Source: CAZIOH01 sp964540815 (GTDB taxonomy: Bacteria > Myxococcota_A > Polyangia > Fen-1088). Taken from it: a DNA stretch of 28,928 nt. Below, one piece after another: positions 1 to 7,272 of this stretch (positions are counted from its first letter, which is position 1; the number at the start of each line of letters is the position of its first letter). Under the pieces are notes generated by a model, which had not been told where the DNA came from, ran no database searches, and saw only the letters and a program-made list of their open reading frames with translations. Made by a program: the position numbers and the translations under genes. Where the stretch lies: assembly GCA_964540815.1 (NCBI GenBank), contig CAZIOH010000087.1:1-28928 (forward strand), given 5' to 3'.

Positions 1-266
1 GTATCGCCATCTCCCGCCACGTCAAGCGCGGCGGCAAGCTCTACATCCGGATCTTCCCCGACAAGCCCCTCTCCAAGAAGCCGGCCGAGACCCGCATGGG
101 TAAGGGCAAGGGCAACCCCGAGGAGTGGGTGGCGGTGGTCCGTCCGGGCCGCGTGATGTACGAGCTCGAAGGGGTGGACGAGGTCCTGGCGCGGCAGGCC
201 TTCCACCTGGCCGAGCACAAGCTGGCGGTCCAGACCCGGGTGGTCGGACGGGAGCAGATCCTGTGA
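1..266 (+). CDS. rplP: 50S ribosomal protein L16, C-terminal part (5' end outside window)
   Basis: The reading frame begins at base 3 and gives the last 87 residues of L16 before a TGA at 264-266. L16 is a large-subunit protein beside the peptidyl-transferase and A-site region. The segment holds the conserved run RIFPDKPLSKKPAETRMGKG followed by GNPEEWVAVVRPGRV, which is diagnostic of the family. The start codon and roughly the first 50 residues lie upstream. Its stop overlaps the GTG start of rpmC (GTGA), so the two genes are probably translationally coupled, as expected at the end of the S10 operon. Confidence 0.97.
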   Translation, partial: IAISRHVKRGGKLYIRIFPDKPLSKKPAETRMGKGKGNPEEWVAVVRPGRVMYELEGVDEVLARQAFHLAEHKLAVQTRVVGREQIL

Positions 267-487
267 AGGGGGTCCACGCCAAGGACCTGCGGGGCAACGA
301 GCCGGACGAGCTCCGCAGCACGCTGCGCAAGCTCGAGGAGGATCTCTTCAAGAACAAGCTGAAGAAGGTCACCAACCAGCTCGAGAACACCATGTTGCTC
401 CGGCATGCGCGGCGCGACATCGCGCGGGTCAACATGGTGATCGGCGAGAAGTTGCGGGCAGGCTCTGCCCCTGCGAAGGAGAAGTGA
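263..487 (+). CDS. rpmC: 50S ribosomal protein L29
   Basis: This is a 74-residue protein with the L29 pattern: an N-terminal AKDLR..EPDEL segment, a coiled-coil basic helix, and the conserved RRDIARVNMVIGEK near the C-terminus. L29 sits next to the peptide exit tunnel and forms part of the docking site for chaperones and the signal recognition particle. An upstream in-frame ATG exists at 125, inside rplP. The GTG at 263 is chosen because it overlaps the rplP stop and gives the normal family length. A GTGA overlap also joins this gene to rpsQ. Confidence 0.95.
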   Translation: MKGVHAKDLRGNEPDELRSTLRKLEEDLFKNKLKKVTNQLENTMLLRHARRDIARVNMVIGEKLRAGSAPAKEK

Positions 488-807
488 CCGTGGCCCAGCA
501 AGAGCAAGCGAGCAATGATCCCCAGGCCGACGCCAAGCCCCGAGGTCGCGAGGAGTCGCGGCGGCGCGAGCTGGTGGGCGTCGTCACCAGCGACAAGATG
601 CAGAACACCCGCGTGGTCATCGTCGAGCGGCGGTTGTCCCACGACAAGTACGGGAAGTTCATGACGGCGCGCAAGAAGTTCAAAGCGCACGACGAGAAGA
701 ACGAGTACAAGGTGGGCGATCGCGTGCTGATCGTGGAGTCCCGCCCCCTTTCCCGCGACAAGCGCTGGCGCGTGGAAAAGCTGATCGAGCGCCCGCAGGA
801 GGCGTGA
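484..807 (+). CDS. rpsQ: 30S ribosomal protein S17
   Basis: The 107-residue product contains the S17 OB-fold core, including GVVTSDKMQNTRVVIVERR, YGKF, KKFKAHDE and VGDRVLIVESRPLSRDKRWR. S17 is a primary 16S rRNA-binding protein of the small-subunit body. The GTG at 484 overlaps the rpmC stop (GTGA). A second GTG at 490 is also possible. Compared with the usual 80-90 residues, the N-terminus carries about 25 extra residues rich in Gln, Ala, Arg and Glu. The order L16-L29-S17-L14 is the standard junction of the S10 and spc operons. Confidence 0.95.
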   Translation: MTVAQQEQASNDPQADAKPRGREESRRRELVGVVTSDKMQNTRVVIVERRLSHDKYGKFMTARKKFKAHDEKNEYKVGDRVLIVESRPLSRDKRWRVEKLIERPQEA

Positions 808-841
808 GCGGCCCTCCCCGGGCCCGCACGCAGGAACGACA

Positions 842-1210
842 ATGGTCCAGACAACGACGACTCTCGACGTGGCCGACAACTCGGGTGCCAAGAAGCTGAT
901 GTGCATCCGGGTGCTGGGCGGCACCAGGCGAAAATACGCGTCCCTCGGGGACGTGATCGTGGTTTCCATCAAGGAGGCGATCCCCAACGCCAAGGTCAAG
1001 AAGGGGGATGTGGCCAAGGCGGTGATCGTCCGGACCCGCAAGGAGGTCTCGCGGCAGGACGGCTCGTACATCCGCTTCGACGCCAACTCGGCGGTGCTGG
1101 TGGACAAGGACAACGAGCCGATCGGGACCCGCATCTTCGGGCCGGTGGCCCGGGAGCTGCGGGCCAAGAAGTTCATGAAGATCATCTCGCTCGCGCCGGA
1201 GGTGCTGTGA
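842..1210 (+). CDS. rplN: 50S ribosomal protein L14
   Basis: This is a 122-residue protein of exactly the normal L14 length, with the conserved DVADNSGAKKLMCIRVLGG start and the FGPVARELR..KFMKIISLAPEVL end. L14 lies at the subunit interface and helps form inter-subunit bridges. The ATG at 842 has an AGGA Shine-Dalgarno-like element about seven bases upstream. The stop TGA shares its final A with the ATG of rplX (ATGA-type overlap), so translation is probably coupled. Confidence 0.98.
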   Translation: MVQTTTTLDVADNSGAKKLMCIRVLGGTRRKYASLGDVIVVSIKEAIPNAKVKKGDVAKAVIVRTRKEVSRQDGSYIRFDANSAVLVDKDNEPIGTRIFGPVARELRAKKFMKIISLAPEVL

Positions 1211-1530
1211 TGCACGTTCGCAAGGGAGACCAGGTGGTGGTGGTGGCTGGCAAGGAGAAGGGCAAGCGCGGCCGAGTCCTGCGCCTCTTGACCTCCAAGG
1301 AGCGGGTGGTGGTCGAGCGGGTGAACCTGGTCAAGCGCCACACCAAGCCCACCCAGCGCAGCCCGCGCGGGGGGATCCTGGAGAAGGAGGCCGGGTTGCC
1401 GGCGTCGAACGTGTCCCTGTGGTGCGCCAAGTGTTCGGCGCCCCGCCGCGCGCGGGCGCTGATCGATTCCGCCAACAACAAGAAGCAGCGTGTGTGCGTC
1501 AAGTGCAGCACGGTGTTCGAGACGACCTAA
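1210..1530 (+). CDS. rplX: 50S ribosomal protein L24, cysteine-containing form
   Basis: The 106-residue product has the L24 KOW motif at the N-terminus (HVRKGDQVVVVAGKEKGKRG, residues 2-21) and the conserved VNLVKRHTKPTQ. L24 initiates 50S assembly and lies near the exit tunnel. The C-terminal half carries two CxxC pairs (C72/C75 and C96/C99), the zinc-ribbon arrangement found in many but not all bacterial L24 proteins. The ATG at 1210 overlaps the rplN stop. A longer in-frame extension upstream lies wholly inside rplN and is discounted. Confidence 0.96.
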   Translation: MHVRKGDQVVVVAGKEKGKRGRVLRLLTSKERVVVERVNLVKRHTKPTQRSPRGGILEKEAGLPASNVSLWCAKCSAPRRARALIDSANNKKQRVCVKCSTVFETT

Positions 1531-1544
1531 AGGACGGACGGGCC

Positions 1545-2276
1545 ATGGCCGAGCAGACGGAAAAGACCGAGAAGAAGCGTCCGCAACTGACGCCCGAGCA
1601 GGAGGCCGAGGCCGCCAAGAAGAAGGCGGCGCGCGCGGAGTCCAAGCAGTCGGGCAAGTCGGGGAAGTCCGGCAAGGGCGGGAAGGGCGGCGGCTCGGCG
1701 CAGGAGCTGTCCGCCGAGCGGGTGCATCGCACCGCCCAGCCGCGCCTGCAGAAGGTCTACGAGACCGAGGTGCGGCAGAAGCTCAAGCAGGAGTTCGGCC
1801 TGGCCAACGTCATGGAGGTCCCGCGGCTCCAGAAGATCACCATCAACGTCGGGCTCGGCGAGGCGGTGACCAACCCCAAGCTGCTCGACACCGCGGTCGA
1901 GGAGCTGTCCGCCATCACCGGTCAGAAGCCGGTGGTGACCAAGGCCAAGAAGTCGATCGCGGTCTTCAAGCTGCGCGCCGGCCAGAAGATCGGCGTGATG
2001 GTCACCCTGCGTCGCGCCCAGATGTACGAGTTCCTGGATCGCCTGATCGGCTTCGCGCTGCCGCGGGTGCGCGACTTCAAGGGCGTCTCGCCCAAGGCCT
2101 TCGACGGGCGCGGGAACTACACCCTCGGGGTGCGGGAGAACATCATCTTCCCCGAGATCAACTACGACCGCTTGGACAAGCCCAAGGGTATGAACATCAC
2201 CTTCACCACGAACGCTCGCAACGACGAGCAGGGGCGCGCGCTGCTGCGCCACCTGGGAATGCCGTTTAGGATCTGA
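1545..2276 (+). CDS. rplE: 50S ribosomal protein L5 with long N-terminal extension
   Basis: The 243-residue product ends with a complete L5 of about 180 residues, including PRLQKITINVGLGEAVTNPK, TGQKPVVTKAKKSIA, FKLRAGQKIGVMVTLR, PRVRDFKGVS and NIIFPEI. L5 binds 5S rRNA and contacts the P-site tRNA. The first 63 or so residues are extra, low-complexity and highly charged (Lys, Glu, Ala, Gln, then a Gly/Lys/Ser stretch). The ATG at 1545 follows AAGGACGG. A later in-frame start could shorten the protein, but the extension has codon use like the core and fills the space after rplX. Confidence 0.95.
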   Translation: MAEQTEKTEKKRPQLTPEQEAEAAKKKAARAESKQSGKSGKSGKGGKGGGSAQELSAERVHRTAQPRLQKVYETEVRQKLKQEFGLANVMEVPRLQKITINVGLGEAVTNPKLLDTAVEELSAITGQKPVVTKAKKSIAVFKLRAGQKIGVMVTLRRAQMYEFLDRLIGFALPRVRDFKGVSPKAFDGRGNYTLGVRENIIFPEINYDRLDKPKGMNITFTTNARNDEQGRALLRHLGMPFRI

Positions 2277-2278
2277 CC

Positions 2279-2458
2279 ATGGCAAAAACCGTTGACATGC
2301 ACCGAAAGCCGCCCAAGTGGCGGGTCCGGCACCGAAACCGTTGCAAGCAGTGCGGGCGTTCGCGCGCGTTCCTGCGCAAGTTTGAAATGTGCCGGGTGTG
2401 TTTCCGCATGTACTCGCTGCGCGGCGACATCCCGGGCGTCATCAAGTCGAGCTGGTAG
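2279..2458 (+). CDS. rpsN: 30S ribosomal protein S14, type Z (zinc-binding)
   Basis: This 59-residue protein contains two CxxC pairs, CKQC (22-25) and CRVC (38-41), marking the short zinc-binding S14 form (also called rpsZ). The conserved segment RNRCKQCGRSRAFLRKFEMC and the end GDIPGVIKSSW match the family well. S14 sits in the 30S head and contributes to its assembly. The gene lies two bases after rplE and eight before rpsH. The short zinc form uses no residues of the longer 101-residue Cys-free form, which is not seen here. Confidence 0.96.
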   Translation: MAKTVDMHRKPPKWRVRHRNRCKQCGRSRAFLRKFEMCRVCFRMYSLRGDIPGVIKSSW

Positions 2459-2466
2459 GTGAGGAC

Positions 2467-2859
2467 ATGACTGACCCGATCTCCGATTTTCTCACGCGCA
2501 TCCGCAACGCCATCCTGGCCCGACACACCGAGGTCATCTCGCCGTCGTCCAAGCTCAAGGTGCGGATCGCCGATCTCCTCAAGGACGAGGGCTACCTGGC
2601 CGGTCACACGGTCCGCGAGACCGAGAAGGGGCCGGAGCTGGTGGTGCGCCTGCGCTGGGCGGACCCACGCACCAACGCCATCACCGGGGTTCGCCGCCGC
2701 TCGCGTCCCGGACAGCGCACCTACGTCGGCAAGGACTCGATCCCGAAGATTCGTTCGGGCTTGGGGATTGCCATCCTGTCCACCTCGCGCGGTCTGATGA
2801 CCGACCGGGCCGCCCGCAAGGCCGGCGTCGGTGGCGAGCTGCTCTGCGAGGTTTGGTGA
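2467..2859 (+). CDS. rpsH: 30S ribosomal protein S8
   Basis: This 130-residue protein shows S8 hallmarks: TDPISDFLTRIRNA at the N-terminus, LKDEGYL in the middle, and SGLGIAILSTSRGLMTDRAA with GGELLCEVW at the C-terminus. S8 is a primary 16S rRNA binder and in E. coli is the translational repressor of the spc operon; whether that holds here is not visible. The ATG at 2467 follows GAGGAC. An upstream in-frame ATG at 2389 lies inside rpsN and is rejected. The TGA overlaps the ATG of rplF. Confidence 0.97.
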   Translation: MTDPISDFLTRIRNAILARHTEVISPSSKLKVRIADLLKDEGYLAGHTVRETEKGPELVVRLRWADPRTNAITGVRRRSRPGQRTYVGKDSIPKIRSGLGIAILSTSRGLMTDRAARKAGVGGELLCEVW

Positions 2860-3404
2860 TGTCACGCATCGGACGCAAGCCGCTGATCCTGCCCAAGGGC
2901 GTCTCGCTCTCGCAGAAGGCCGGGTCGGTCGGCCTCAAGGGACCGAAGGGCGAGCTCAACCGGGCCCTGCCGGGGGGCGTGTCGCTCAAGGTCGAGGGGA
3001 CCAAGGTGGTGGTCGAGCGGGCCGATGATTCGCGCGAGAACCGCTCGAAGCATGGCCTCATCCGGGCCCACCTCGCCAACATGCTCAAGGGGGTGACCGA
3101 CGGGTGGACCCGCGAGCTCGAGATCAATGGCGTCGGCTACCGCGCCGAGGTCACCGGTGACGCCCTGACCATGGCGCTCGGGTACTCGCACCCGGTGGTC
3201 TTCAAGCTGCCGAAGGGGATCTCCGCCAAGGTGGAGAAGAACCGGGTGATCCTGTCGGGGGCCGACCGGGACATGCTCGGTCAGACCGCCGCCAAGGTCC
3301 GCGAGCTGCGTCCGCCCGAGCCCTACAAGGGCAAGGGTGTGAAGTACGTGGAAGAGGTCATCAAGCGCAAGGTCGGCAAGGCCGGCGCCACCAGCGGCGG
3401 CTAA
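2859..3404 (+). CDS. rplF: 50S ribosomal protein L6
   Basis: The 181-residue product has normal L6 length and both repeated L6 domains. It starts SRIGRKPLILPKGVSLS, has ELEINGVGYRAEV and LGYSHPV in the middle, and ends with the signature RPPEPYKGKGVKYVEE. L6 lies near the factor-binding site of the large subunit. The ATG at 2859 overlaps the TGA of rpsH. A TTG two codons upstream is the only nearby alternative. Confidence 0.98.
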   Translation: MSRIGRKPLILPKGVSLSQKAGSVGLKGPKGELNRALPGGVSLKVEGTKVVVERADDSRENRSKHGLIRAHLANMLKGVTDGWTRELEINGVGYRAEVTGDALTMALGYSHPVVFKLPKGISAKVEKNRVILSGADRDMLGQTAAKVRELRPPEPYKGKGVKYVEEVIKRKVGKAGATSGG

Positions 3405-3425
3405 GGAATCGGGAGCTGAGACAAC

Positions 3426-3782
3426 ATGTTGCTGAGCAAGACAGACAGTCGGAAGAAGCGCCACCGTTCGCTGCGAAAGCGCATCAACGGCACCTCGGAG
3501 CGGCCGCGCCTGAGCGTCTTCCGGAGCACGCGCCACATCTACGCCCAGGTGATCGACGACCTCAGCCAGAAGACCCTGGTGTCCGCCGCGGACATCGAGG
3601 AGGCGCTGCGCGAGAGCAAGGCCCCCAAGAAGGAGCGGGCCAAGCTGGTGGGCGCGGCCATCGCCAAGAAGTGCCTGGCCCAGGGCATCGACAAGGTGGT
3701 CTTCGACCGCGCCGGTTACAAGTACCATGGCCGGGTCTCGGCCCTGGCCGACGGAGCCCGCGAAGCGGGATTGAAGTTCTAG
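3426..3782 (+). CDS. rplR: 50S ribosomal protein L18
   Basis: The 118-residue product matches L18: RKKRHRSLRKRINGTSERPR at the N-terminus, LSVFRSTRHIYAQVIDD, then FDRAGYKYHGRVSALADGAREAGL. L18 binds 5S rRNA together with L5. The gene starts with ATG at 3426 after GGGAGCTGAGAC, 21 bases downstream of rplF. Length and ends agree with the family. Confidence 0.98.
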   Translation: MLLSKTDSRKKRHRSLRKRINGTSERPRLSVFRSTRHIYAQVIDDLSQKTLVSAADIEEALRESKAPKKERAKLVGAAIAKKCLAQGIDKVVFDRAGYKYHGRVSALADGAREAGLKF

Positions 3783-3802
3783 GAGCTGGGTAAGGAAAAA
3801 CC

Positions 3803-4303
3803 ATGGCAATCAATTTCGAAGACGTCGGCGAGCTGGTCGACAGTGTGGTGTTCATCAACCGCGTCGCCAAGGTCGTCAAGGGCGGCCGCCGCTTCTCCTT
3901 CTCGGCCCTGGTGGTGGTGGGAGATCAGCGCGGCTACGTGGGCGCCGGCCTCGGCAAGGCCAACGAGGTGCCCGAGGCGATCCGCAAGGGGACCGAGCAG
4001 GCCAAGAAGAGCCTGTTTCACATCCCCCTCATCGGCGGCACCATCCCCCACGAGGTGCAGGGGCACTTCGGGTCCGGGACCGTGCTGCTGCGGCCGGCCA
4101 GCGCCGGTACCGGCGTGATCGCGGGCGGCGCCGTTCGCCCCGTGCTCGAGGTGGCCGGGGTTCAGGACATCCTGACCAAGTGCATCGGCACCTCGAACCC
4201 GCACAACGTCATCCACGCCACCATCGACGCGCTCCAGCAGCTGCGCAGCGCCGAAGACTTCGCCAGCCTGCGCGGCAAGCGGCTGGACGAGATTCGCGAC
4301 TAA
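3803..4303 (+). CDS. rpsE: 30S ribosomal protein S5
   Basis: This is a 166-residue S5 with the double-stranded RNA-binding-like N-terminal domain (VVFINRVAKVVKGGRRFSFS, ALVVVGDQRGYVGAGLGKA) and the C-terminal domain (GSGTVLLRPASAGTGVIAGG, VRPVLEVAGVQDILTKCIGT). S5 helps form the mRNA entry channel and influences decoding accuracy. A clear AAGGA precedes the ATG at 3803. Confidence 0.98.
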   Translation: MAINFEDVGELVDSVVFINRVAKVVKGGRRFSFSALVVVGDQRGYVGAGLGKANEVPEAIRKGTEQAKKSLFHIPLIGGTIPHEVQGHFGSGTVLLRPASAGTGVIAGGAVRPVLEVAGVQDILTKCIGTSNPHNVIHATIDALQQLRSAEDFASLRGKRLDEIRD

Positions 4304-4354
4304 CGACTTTCGCGGGCCATTCCGCCGCCGCCTAGGACCGGGGAGAGAAGATTC

Positions 4355-4540
4355 ATGGCAAAGCAGATCAAAGTCACCTTGATTCGGAGCGGGATCAATC
4401 GTCCCGAGCCGCAAAAGCGCACGATCCGGGCCCTCGGGCTCAATCGAATGTGGCAAACCTCGACTCTTCCGGACAATCTTGCGGTTCGCGGCATGATCCG
4501 GGCGGTCGCGCATCTCCTTCGAGTGGAGGCGGCCGAGTAG
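4355..4540 (+). CDS. rpmD: 50S ribosomal protein L30
   Basis: This 61-residue protein has the short bacterial L30 pattern: QIKVTLIRSGINRPEPQK, then TIRALGLNRMWQTSTLPDN and VRGMIRAVAHLLRVE. L30 is a non-universal large-subunit protein that follows S5 in the spc operon. The start ATG at 4355 follows GGGGAGAG. The gene is followed by an unusually long spacer before rplO. Confidence 0.96.
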   Translation: MAKQIKVTLIRSGINRPEPQKRTIRALGLNRMWQTSTLPDNLAVRGMIRAVAHLLRVEAAE

Positions 4541-4711
4541 CACCAGCTCCGGCCGGACGGGTGCCCCCCGCGGGTGAGCCCAGGGTCCTCGACCGGTCCG
4601 TCAGCCAGCCACCGTTCGCGAGCAGCCAAACAAGCCAGCCAAGCCAGCAGGGACCACAGACACTTTCCAACCGATTGCGCGCCGAGGCGCGAGTCAAGAG
4701 CGAGAATCACG
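4541..4711 (+). other. Spacer between rpmD and rplO with AGCCA-type repeats
   Basis: These 171 bases separate two genes that are normally almost adjacent. The region around 4601-4653 has many short AGCCA or GCCAGCCA units. The frame of rplO stays open back to a GTG at 4574, which could add 46 residues to L15, but the peptide would be low-complexity and resembles no L15. No convincing promoter or terminator is visible. Confidence 0.4.
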
Positions 4712-5167
4712 ATGGGAACTACGCTTCACACTCTCAAGGGACCGGCCGGGTCGACGCGCAACCGAAAGCGTATCGGTCGCGGTCCGGGGTCGGGCACCGG
4801 CGAACAGTCGGGCAAGGGCGTCAAGGGCCAGAAGGCCCGGACTGGCCACCACGGGGCCCGCCTGGGCTTCGAGGGCGGCCAGATGCCCATGCAGCGCCGC
4901 TTCCCGAAGAAGGGCTTCAAGAATCCCTTCCGGGTGGAGGTGTTCGCGGTGAACGTCAGCGACCTCGAGGCCCGGTTCGAGGGGCAGGTGGTCGACCTCG
5001 CCAGCTTGCAGGCGCGTGGCCTGGTGCCGCGGCGCGAGAAGGCCGTCAAGGTGCTCGGCAACGGTGATCTGACCAGGAAGCTGACGGTGCGGGCGGCGGC
5101 CTTCTCGGCCTCCGCCAAGGAGAAGATCGAGAAGGCGGGCGGCGTCGCCGAGCTCGTGGCGGACTGA
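4712..5167 (+). CDS. rplO: 50S ribosomal protein L15
   Basis: The 151-residue product has normal L15 length. It starts with TLHTLKGPAGSTRNRKRIGR, continues through the Gly-rich GRGPGSGTGEQSGKGVKGQK and GFEGGQMPMQRRFPKKGF, and ends with a segment containing the conserved SASAKEKIEKAGG. L15 is a late-assembling large-subunit protein. The ATG at 4712 is chosen because it puts the family N-terminus at residue 1. Its Shine-Dalgarno is weak (GAGCGAG). The stop is two bases before secY. Confidence 0.96.
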   Translation: MGTTLHTLKGPAGSTRNRKRIGRGPGSGTGEQSGKGVKGQKARTGHHGARLGFEGGQMPMQRRFPKKGFKNPFRVEVFAVNVSDLEARFEGQVVDLASLQARGLVPRREKAVKVLGNGDLTRKLTVRAAAFSASAKEKIEKAGGVAELVAD

Positions 5168-5169
5168 TC

Positions 5170-6513
5170 ATGGCGTCGGGCTTCGGAAACATCGGGAAGA
5201 TTCCCGAGCTGCGCAAGCGGATCCTCTACACCGTGCTTCTGCTGGCGGTGTACCGGATCGGCGCCTTCGTGACCACCCCGGGTGTGAATCGGGCCATCAT
5301 GGCCAAGATCGTCAACCAGGGCTCCGGAAGTTTCCTCGGCCTCTTCAACATGTTCTCGGGCGGGGCGCTCGAGCAGATGTCGATCTTCGCGCTCGGCATC
5401 ATGCCGTACATCAGCGCCTCGATCATCCTGCAGCTCTTGACCGTGGTGGTCCCCAAGCTGGAGCAGATCCAGAAGGAAGGCCAGATGGGGCAGCGGCGCC
5501 TCAACCAGTACACCCGCTACGGGTGCGTGATCCTCTCGCTGATCCAGTCCTTCTTCATCTCGCGCTGGCTCGAGTCCAACAACCGGGCCTACGCGCAGTT
5601 CGGCCAGGTGGTGCTCAACCCGGGGCTCGGCTTCCGGGTCATGACCATGATCTCCCTGACCACCGGCACCGCGTTCATCATGTGGCTCGGTGAGCAGATC
5701 ACCGAGCGCGGGATCGGCAACGGCATCTCGCTCATCATCTTCGCGGGCATCGTGACCGACATGCCGGACGCGGCGACGCGCATGTTCTCCAAGGCCCGCA
5801 CCGGGGACATCACCGCCTTCGACCTGGCGGTGATTGGCCTCCTCATCGTGGTGGTGGTGGCGGCCATCATCTTCTTCGAGCGCGGGCAGCGGAAGATCCC
5901 CGTGCAGTACGCCAAGCGGGTGGTGGGCAAGAAGATGTTCGGCGGCCAGACCACCCACCTGCCCCTCAAGGTCAACACGGCCGGGGTGATCCCGCCGATC
6001 TTTGCCTCGTCGATCCTGATGTTCCCGCAGCAGATCGCCTCGTTCGTGCAGGCCCCCTGGATGAACCGAATCTCGGAGGCCCTGCACCCCGGGGATTGGC
6101 GCTACAACGTGATCTACGTCGGGCTGATCTTCTTCTTCTGCTACTTCTACACCTCGGTGACCTTCAATCCGATCGACGTGGCCGACAACATGCGCAAGTA
6201 CGGGGGGTTCGTCCCGGGGATCCGGCCCGGCAAGGCCACCGCCGCCTACATCGACAAGGTCCTCACCCGCATCACGTTCGGCGGGGCGGTCTACATCGCG
6301 ACCATCTGCGTCCTGCCTTCGCTGCTGCAGGACAAGCTCAAGGTCCCCTTCTACTTCGGGGGCACGGGGCTGATGATCGTGGTGGGGGTGGCCCTCGACA
6401 CGGTTCAGCAGATCGAATCTCACCTGATCACCCGCAACTACGAGGGGTTCGCGGGCCCCCGCGGACCACGTATCCGGGGCCGCGCGACCCGCGCGACCGG
6501 CGCCATCTCGTGA
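5170..6513 (+). CDS. secY: Preprotein translocase subunit SecY
   Basis: The 447-residue integral membrane protein is the channel-forming subunit of the Sec translocon in the inner membrane. The N-terminus (PELRKRILYTVLLLAVYRIG) and the plug/TM2 region (GLFNMFSGGALEQMSIFALG, IMPYISASIILQLL) are family signatures, as are RGQRKIPVQYAKR in a cytoplasmic loop and NPIDVADNMRKYGGFVPGIR before the last helices. About ten hydrophobic segments are visible, as expected. It follows rplO by two bases, the conserved spc-operon position. Confidence 0.98.
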   Translation: MASGFGNIGKIPELRKRILYTVLLLAVYRIGAFVTTPGVNRAIMAKIVNQGSGSFLGLFNMFSGGALEQMSIFALGIMPYISASIILQLLTVVVPKLEQIQKEGQMGQRRLNQYTRYGCVILSLIQSFFISRWLESNNRAYAQFGQVVLNPGLGFRVMTMISLTTGTAFIMWLGEQITERGIGNGISLIIFAGIVTDMPDAATRMFSKARTGDITAFDLAVIGLLIVVVVAAIIFFERGQRKIPVQYAKRVVGKKMFGGQTTHLPLKVNTAGVIPPIFASSILMFPQQIASFVQAPWMNRISEALHPGDWRYNVIYVGLIFFFCYFYTSVTFNPIDVADNMRKYGGFVPGIRPGKATAAYIDKVLTRITFGGAVYIATICVLPSLLQDKLKVPFYFGGTGLMIVVGVALDTVQQIESHLITRNYEGFAGPRGPRIRGRATRATGAIS

Positions 6514-6566
6514 CCCCGTGCCGCAAGCTCTGCGCTTCCCCAAGGACCTGCGTGAATACGTGACGG

Positions 6567-7259
6567 ATGGAGCAACGCCGTGAGATCGGCAGGCACGCCG
6601 TGGGTGAGCGGGTCCTCCTGTTCGGGCCACCGGGGGTGGGAAAGGGGACCCAGGCCATCCGGCTGGCCGCGACCCTGCGGGTCCCTCACGTCGCCACCGG
6701 CGACATCCTGCGGACGGCGCTGCAGTCCCACACGCCCCTCGGTCGCCAGGCGCGGGCCTTCGTGGAGCGCGGTGAGCTCGTCCCCGACGACACCATGGTC
6801 GAGCTGGTGCGGGTCCGGCTGGCGGAGCGAGACGCCGCCAGCGGGTTCATCCTCGACGGGTTCCCGCGGACGGTCTCCCAGGCCGCCGCGCTCGGCGACC
6901 TGCTGGCGGTGGCCGGGGTCGCCCTCGACGCCGTCATCGTGCTCGACGCCCCGACCGAGGCCCTGGTGCGGCGGCTCTCGGGACGGCGGATCTGCGAGCA
7001 CTGCCAGGACAGCTACCACATCGTCAGCCGGATCCCGCGCACGCAGGGGATCTGCGACCGCTGTGGTGGCAAGCTCATCCAGCGGGCCGACGACGCCGAG
7101 GCCACCGTGCGCTTCCGCCACCTGGAATACGCGGCCAAGACGCAGCCGGTCATCGATTTTTTCAATCGGAGCGGTTGGCCCGTCCGGGTGGTGGACGCCA
7201 TCGGCGACATCGACCAGATTTTCGGGCGAATCTACGCTGCCATGTTCTGGCGTGACTGA
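6567..7259 (+). CDS. adk: Adenylate kinase with zinc-type LID
   Basis: This 230-residue enzyme interconverts ATP + AMP and 2 ADP. The P-loop GPPGVGKGTQ lies at residues 20-29. ATGDILR and DGFPRTVSQA are the AMP-binding and family signature motifs. The LID carries CEHC (143-146) and CDRC (163-166), the four-cysteine zinc-stabilised type. The start is uncertain: ATG at 6567 gives about 15 residues before the first strand, whereas GTG at 6600 with GGCAGG upstream would give a more typical N-terminus. It follows secY, as in most spc operons. Confidence 0.95.
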   Translation: MEQRREIGRHAVGERVLLFGPPGVGKGTQAIRLAATLRVPHVATGDILRTALQSHTPLGRQARAFVERGELVPDDTMVELVRVRLAERDAASGFILDGFPRTVSQAAALGDLLAVAGVALDAVIVLDAPTEALVRRLSGRRICEHCQDSYHIVSRIPRTQGICDRCGGKLIQRADDAEATVRFRHLEYAAKTQPVIDFFNRSGWPVRVVDAIGDIDQIFGRIYAAMFWRD

Positions 7260-7272
7260 AGGAAACACCGAG

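Noticed and set aside
4574..4711. N-terminal extension of L15 from GTG 4574
   Set aside because: The added peptide has no similarity to L15, and ATG 4712 puts the family N-terminus at residue 1.
4726..6630. Long minus-strand open frame opposite rplO and secY
   Set aside because: The plus strand carries unmistakable rplO and secY. The antisense product is His/Asp/Arg-rich with no family features, as expected from GC-rich codon bias.
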